DNA of 7,325 nt. It comes from CAYZJD01 sp964478455. GTDB lineage: Bacteria; Acidobacteriota; Terriglobia; Bryobacterales; Bryobacteraceae. The stretch lies in contig CAYZJD010000244.1 of NCBI GenBank assembly GCA_964478455.1, positions 1 through 7,325 of the forward strand, written 5' to 3'. Under the pieces are notes generated by a model that worked only from the letters and a program-made list of their open reading frames with translations, had not been told where the DNA came from and ran no database searches. Of this stretch, positions 5,187 through 7,325 are shown piece by piece (position 1 is the stretch's first letter; each line of letters opens with the position of its first letter). The position numbers were made by a program, and so were the translations under genes.

Positions 5187-5897
5187 ATGAGCATCCTACG
5201 CGGGACAGCAATTGTTCCCTTGGTGACGTTGGCTCTGGCGGCGCAGACGCAGACGCCTCCAGCCGAAACGCCGGCGGCGAAGCCCGAGCGCGAGCCCGGC
5301 TTGTACGCCACGATTCAGACCACCATGGGCAACATCACGGTGGTGCTTTACGAGAAGGAATCGCCCATCACCGTGAAGAACTTCGTCAACCTTGCCCAGG
5401 GCAAGAAACAATGGCGCGATCCGAACACGGGGCAGATGACCACGAGGCCGCTCTACCCCGGGACCACGTTCCACCGCGTGTTCCCCAGGTTCATGATTCA
5501 GGGAGGCGACCCCGCCGGGACAGGGACGGGCGATCCGGGATTCACCATCCCCGACGAATTCCATCCGTCGCTGAAGTTCGACAGGCCCGGCCGACTGGCC
5601 ATGGCCAACGCCGGCCCCAAGACGGGCAACTGCCAGTTCTTTATCACCGAAGTGCCGACGCCGCACCTGAACGGCGCCCATACCATCTTCGGGCAGGTCG
5701 TCGAGGGACAGGAGGTGGTGAACCAGATTGCCCGCGTGCCCGCTGACGCCCAAGGCATGCCGCGGAAACCGGTCCGGATGACGAAGATCGTCATCGAGCG
5801 CGTCGGCCCTGCGCCTGAGGCGGCCAAATCGATCCGCCGGGGCGCCGGGGTGGCCCCCAAGCCAGAGGCTGCGAAACCGGCGGAGGCGAAGAAGTAG
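5187..5897 (+). CDS. Exported cyclophilin-type peptidyl-prolyl cis-trans isomerase
   Basis: A 236-residue protein that catalyses cis-trans isomerisation of Xaa-Pro bonds, probably in the periplasm. Residues 1-19 are a short signal peptide (MSILRGTAIVPLVTLALAA), followed by a Pro/Ala/Lys-rich linker (20-37). The cyclophilin domain spans about 39-195. Active-site residues match the human CypA set: R97 in FHRVFPRFMIQGGD, with F102, M103 and Q105; A138 and N141 in RLAMANAG; Q150 and F152 in NCQFFIT; L161 and H165. The CypA Trp121 position is H160, as in many bacterial forms, which usually lowers cyclosporin binding. A ten-residue loop (QWRDPNTGQM) before the catalytic strand is longer than in minimal bacterial cyclophilins. 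Residues about 203-236 are an Ala/Lys/Pro-rich, probably disordered tail ending EAKK. It converges on the secreted-protein gene with 18 bp between stops. Confidence 0.94.
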   Translation: MSILRGTAIVPLVTLALAAQTQTPPAETPAAKPEREPGLYATIQTTMGNITVVLYEKESPITVKNFVNLAQGKKQWRDPNTGQMTTRPLYPGTTFHRVFPRFMIQGGDPAGTGTGDPGFTIPDEFHPSLKFDRPGRLAMANAGPKTGNCQFFITEVPTPHLNGAHTIFGQVVEGQEVVNQIARVPADAQGMPRKPVRMTKIVIERVGPAPEAAKSIRRGAGVAPKPEAAKPAEAKK

Positions 5898-5915
5898 CGC
5901 GCTGTTCGCGGTCCG

Positions 5916-6530
5916 CTACCGGTCGCCCTCTGCTTCGAGCGGTATCTCGAAAAAGAAGAGTTCCTTACCGCTGGAGGCTTCGCGGATTCCAGTGAGGTAG
6001 AGCCTCGAGCCGGTGTGGTGTCGCGTCTGGAAATAGAAAAAACCGCTGGCGGACTCCCCCGGGATGAGCATCCGCGCGGAGAAGGCGCGACCAGTGATCT
6101 CCCATACATCCAACGGGTTCTTGCGGCGGCCGCCGCCGGGCAGGCGGGGCAGCGGCGGAGAGTAGACGTCCGGCTTGGCGGGGCCGTGCAGATAGCGGAC
6201 TTCCTCGGCGGGGGTCGCCTCGATATCTTCGCCGCGGAGCGTGATGTATTTCACGCGCATGCGGTCCAGGCCGAGCGTCTGGACGCCGTCGTTCTGCATC
6301 ACCACGAGCACCGGCAGCACGCCGTGCCGGTAGGGGTTCAGTTTTCCAAAGGCGGCCCGCGCCCTTTCCTCGCTATCGAAGGGCTGGGCGGCGATCGTCA
6401 GCTTGTCGATCGTCTGCCGTGAGCTGTAAGCGGTTACCGGCCCGGGATCGAACCTGGTCTTCTCCTTGTCGGCCCCCGAGGCCGCCGCTATACTCAGGAG
6501 AAGTACCAAAGGCTTGGACGGGAAGCTCAT
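5916..6530 (-). CDS. Secreted conserved hypothetical protein
   Basis: I do not know a function. With the ATG at 6530 it is 204 residues. Residues 1-19 are a signal peptide (MSFPSKPLVLLLSIAAASG). The mature part begins near FDPGPVTAYSSRQTIDKLTI and includes AFGKLNPYRHGVLPVLVVMQ, followed by NDGVQ and RMRVKYI. It then has EDIEATPAEEVRYL, a Pro/Gly-rich spacer (PPLPRLPGGGRRKNPLD), and a C-terminal block with FSARMLIPGESASGFFYFQT, LYLTGIREASSGKELFFFEI and a PLE ending. The alternating strands and the GESASGFFYF turn suggest a beta-sandwich, perhaps periplasmic or surface-bound; this is inference. Similar proteins are, to my memory, common in Acidobacteriota. A start at 6551 adds seven residues (MARYSRK) and still leaves a usable signal peptide. 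Its 5' end overlaps the start of kdtA on the other strand. Confidence 0.8.
   Translation of the reverse strand: MSFPSKPLVLLLSIAAASGADKEKTRFDPGPVTAYSSRQTIDKLTIAAQPFDSEERARAAFGKLNPYRHGVLPVLVVMQNDGVQTLGLDRMRVKYITLRGEDIEATPAEEVRYLHGPAKPDVYSPPLPRLPGGGRRKNPLDVWEITGRAFSARMLIPGESASGFFYFQTRHHTGSRLYLTGIREASSGKELFFFEIPLEAEGDR
6466..6494 (+). promoter_or_regulatory. Probable sigma-70-type promoter of kdtA
   Basis: TTGTCG (6466-6471) and TATACT (6489-6494) are separated by exactly 17 bp. This is the best two-box promoter in the window, with 4 of 6 and 5 of 6 consensus matches. It lies inside the 5' coding part of the oppositely oriented secreted-protein gene and places transcription about 12 nt before the kdtA TTG. 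AGGAG (6496-6500) would then sit at or before the transcript start, so it may not act as a ribosome site. Confidence 0.5.
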
Positions 6531-7325
6531 CTTTCTGCTGTACCGGGCCATCCAGTGGGCCGGGTCCCCTTTCCTCCTACTGTACTTCCTGCTGAGGTGC
6601 CTGAAGGACCGGCGCTACTTCCGCCGGTTCGGCCAGCGCCTCGGCTTCCTGCCTCCTTCCTATCAGCAGACCGTGTCCGGCGCCGTCTGGTTGCACGCAG
6701 TTTCCGTCGGCGAAGTGCTCTCGTCGGTCGAGCTGCTGCGGCGGCTGCGCGAACGGCTCCCGGCGACGCCGTTGTTTGTGTCCACCACGACACTGGCAGG
6801 CATGGCCCTGGCCGAAGACAGGCTGAAGCACATTGCCGACGGCGTGTTCTATGCGCCGATCGACTATTGTTTCGCCGTGCGGCGGGTACTGCGGAGCCTG
6901 CGACCGTCGATGGTGGTGATTGCCGAGACCGAGATCTGGCCGAATCTGTACCGGGAGGCCAAACGCGCCGGCTGTGGCCTGCTCATCGTCAACGGGCGCA
7001 TTTCCGACCGCGCCGCGCCGCGCTACGGCCGCTTGGGGTGGTTCTTCCGTCACGTGCTTGCGCTGCCGGACCTCATCCTCGTTCAAAGCGAAGTGAGCCG
7101 CTGGCGCTATCTGGCGCTGGGCGCTCCGCTCGCAAAGGTCGAGCTGGGCGGGAACCTCAAGTACGACTTCCAACCGGCGGCGGTGAAGGCGCCGGAAGCC
7201 GTGGCCCGTTTTCTCTCTTCGCTTCAGTCGGCGCGTGTCTGGATCGCCGCTAGCACGATGCCGCCGGCCGAGGCCGGCGACCCGGATGAGGACGACGTCG
7301 TTATTGAGGCCTTTCAGAAACTGGC
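6514..7325 (+). CDS. kdtA: 3-deoxy-D-manno-octulosonic acid transferase, N-terminal part (runs off window)
   Basis: This enzyme (also called WaaA) transfers Kdo from CMP-Kdo to lipid A precursor at the inner membrane, an essential step of LPS assembly. About 270 residues lie in the window of a usual 420 or so; the frame is open to the edge. Residues about 5-30 form a membrane anchor (LIFLLYRAIQWAGSPFLLLY). The GT30 domain has WLHAVSVGEV with the catalytic Glu at E67, TTTLAGMALA, the conserved AETEIWPNL (about 137-145), NGRISDRAAPRYGRLGWF (about 160-177) and GGNLKYDF before the second domain. The usual Ser-Thr-His of the linker reads AASTMPPAEAGDPDEDD, with Met in place of His and a longer acidic stretch. 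The start is probably TTG at 6514: no ATG or GTG in this frame precedes the conserved region, and AAAGG and AGGAG lie upstream. Confidence 0.92.
   Translation, partial: MDGKLIFLLYRAIQWAGSPFLLLYFLLRCLKDRRYFRRFGQRLGFLPPSYQQTVSGAVWLHAVSVGEVLSSVELLRRLRERLPATPLFVSTTTLAGMALAEDRLKHIADGVFYAPIDYCFAVRRVLRSLRPSMVVIAETEIWPNLYREAKRAGCGLLIVNGRISDRAAPRYGRLGWFFRHVLALPDLILVQSEVSRWRYLALGAPLAKVELGGNLKYDFQPAAVKAPEAVARFLSSLQSARVWIAASTMPPAEAGDPDEDDVVIEAFQKL

Noticed and set aside
5898..5915. Possible terminator between the convergent isomerase and secreted-protein genes
   Set aside because: The 18-bp gap has only a 4-bp CGCG/CGCG stem and no T-run on either strand, too weak to call.
6555..7253. Plus-strand open frame of 232 codons at the right end
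   Set aside because: It is an Arg/Ala-rich shadow of kdtA in another frame; the true frame starts at 6514 and shows the WaaA motifs.

Overview
The window is high-GC bacterial chromosomal DNA with ordinary, tightly packed genes. Family content suggests Acidobacteriota, probably the Solibacter/Bryobacteraceae side. The pointers are a Kdo transferase in which the usual Ser-Thr-His of the second domain reads AASTMPP followed by an acidic stretch, an exported stand-alone SagB-like nitroreductase, a secreted protein of the kind that begins FDPGP and ends in FFxFEIPL, and an AbrB/PIN pair with a conserved antitoxin tail. This assignment rests on recalled family resemblance, not on a search. Kdo transferase implies an LPS-bearing, Gram-negative envelope.

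Layout. 22-321 (+) is a small 4-fold beta-flower domain protein. 322-773 has no convincing gene; it lies between two convergent genes and holds several inverted repeats. 774-1154 (-) is an exported small dimeric alpha/beta-barrel (antibiotic biosynthesis monooxygenase-like) protein. It diverges from 1208-3613 (+), a full-length ATP-dependent helicase HrpB. Next is a two-gene type II toxin-antitoxin operon: an AbrB/MazE-like antitoxin (3673-3969) and a PIN-domain RNase toxin (3973-4377), with a 6-bp inverted repeat just upstream as a likely autoregulatory operator. 4448-5095 (+) is the exported nitroreductase, and 5187-5897 (+) an exported cyclophilin-type peptidyl-prolyl isomerase. They are separated by a perfect 9-bp inverted repeat and a consensus TATAAT only 8 nt before the isomerase ATG. 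5916-6530 (-) is a secreted conserved hypothetical protein. 6514-7325 (+) is the 5' part of kdtA/waaA, running off the window; it is easily missed because it starts with TTG and has no stop here.

Working together. Only the antitoxin and toxin are clearly one functional unit. Several neighbours share an envelope or export theme (nitroreductase, cyclophilin, secreted hypothetical, Kdo transferase, exported ABM-like protein), but strand changes and spacing argue against one operon. I found no mobile element, CRISPR array, tRNA or rRNA. I do not see a convincing new multigene system. The points most worth a second look are the structured non-coding interval 468-767, the compact or leaderless-looking promoters, the head-to-head overlap of kdtA with the secreted-protein gene, and the AbrB operator and tail.
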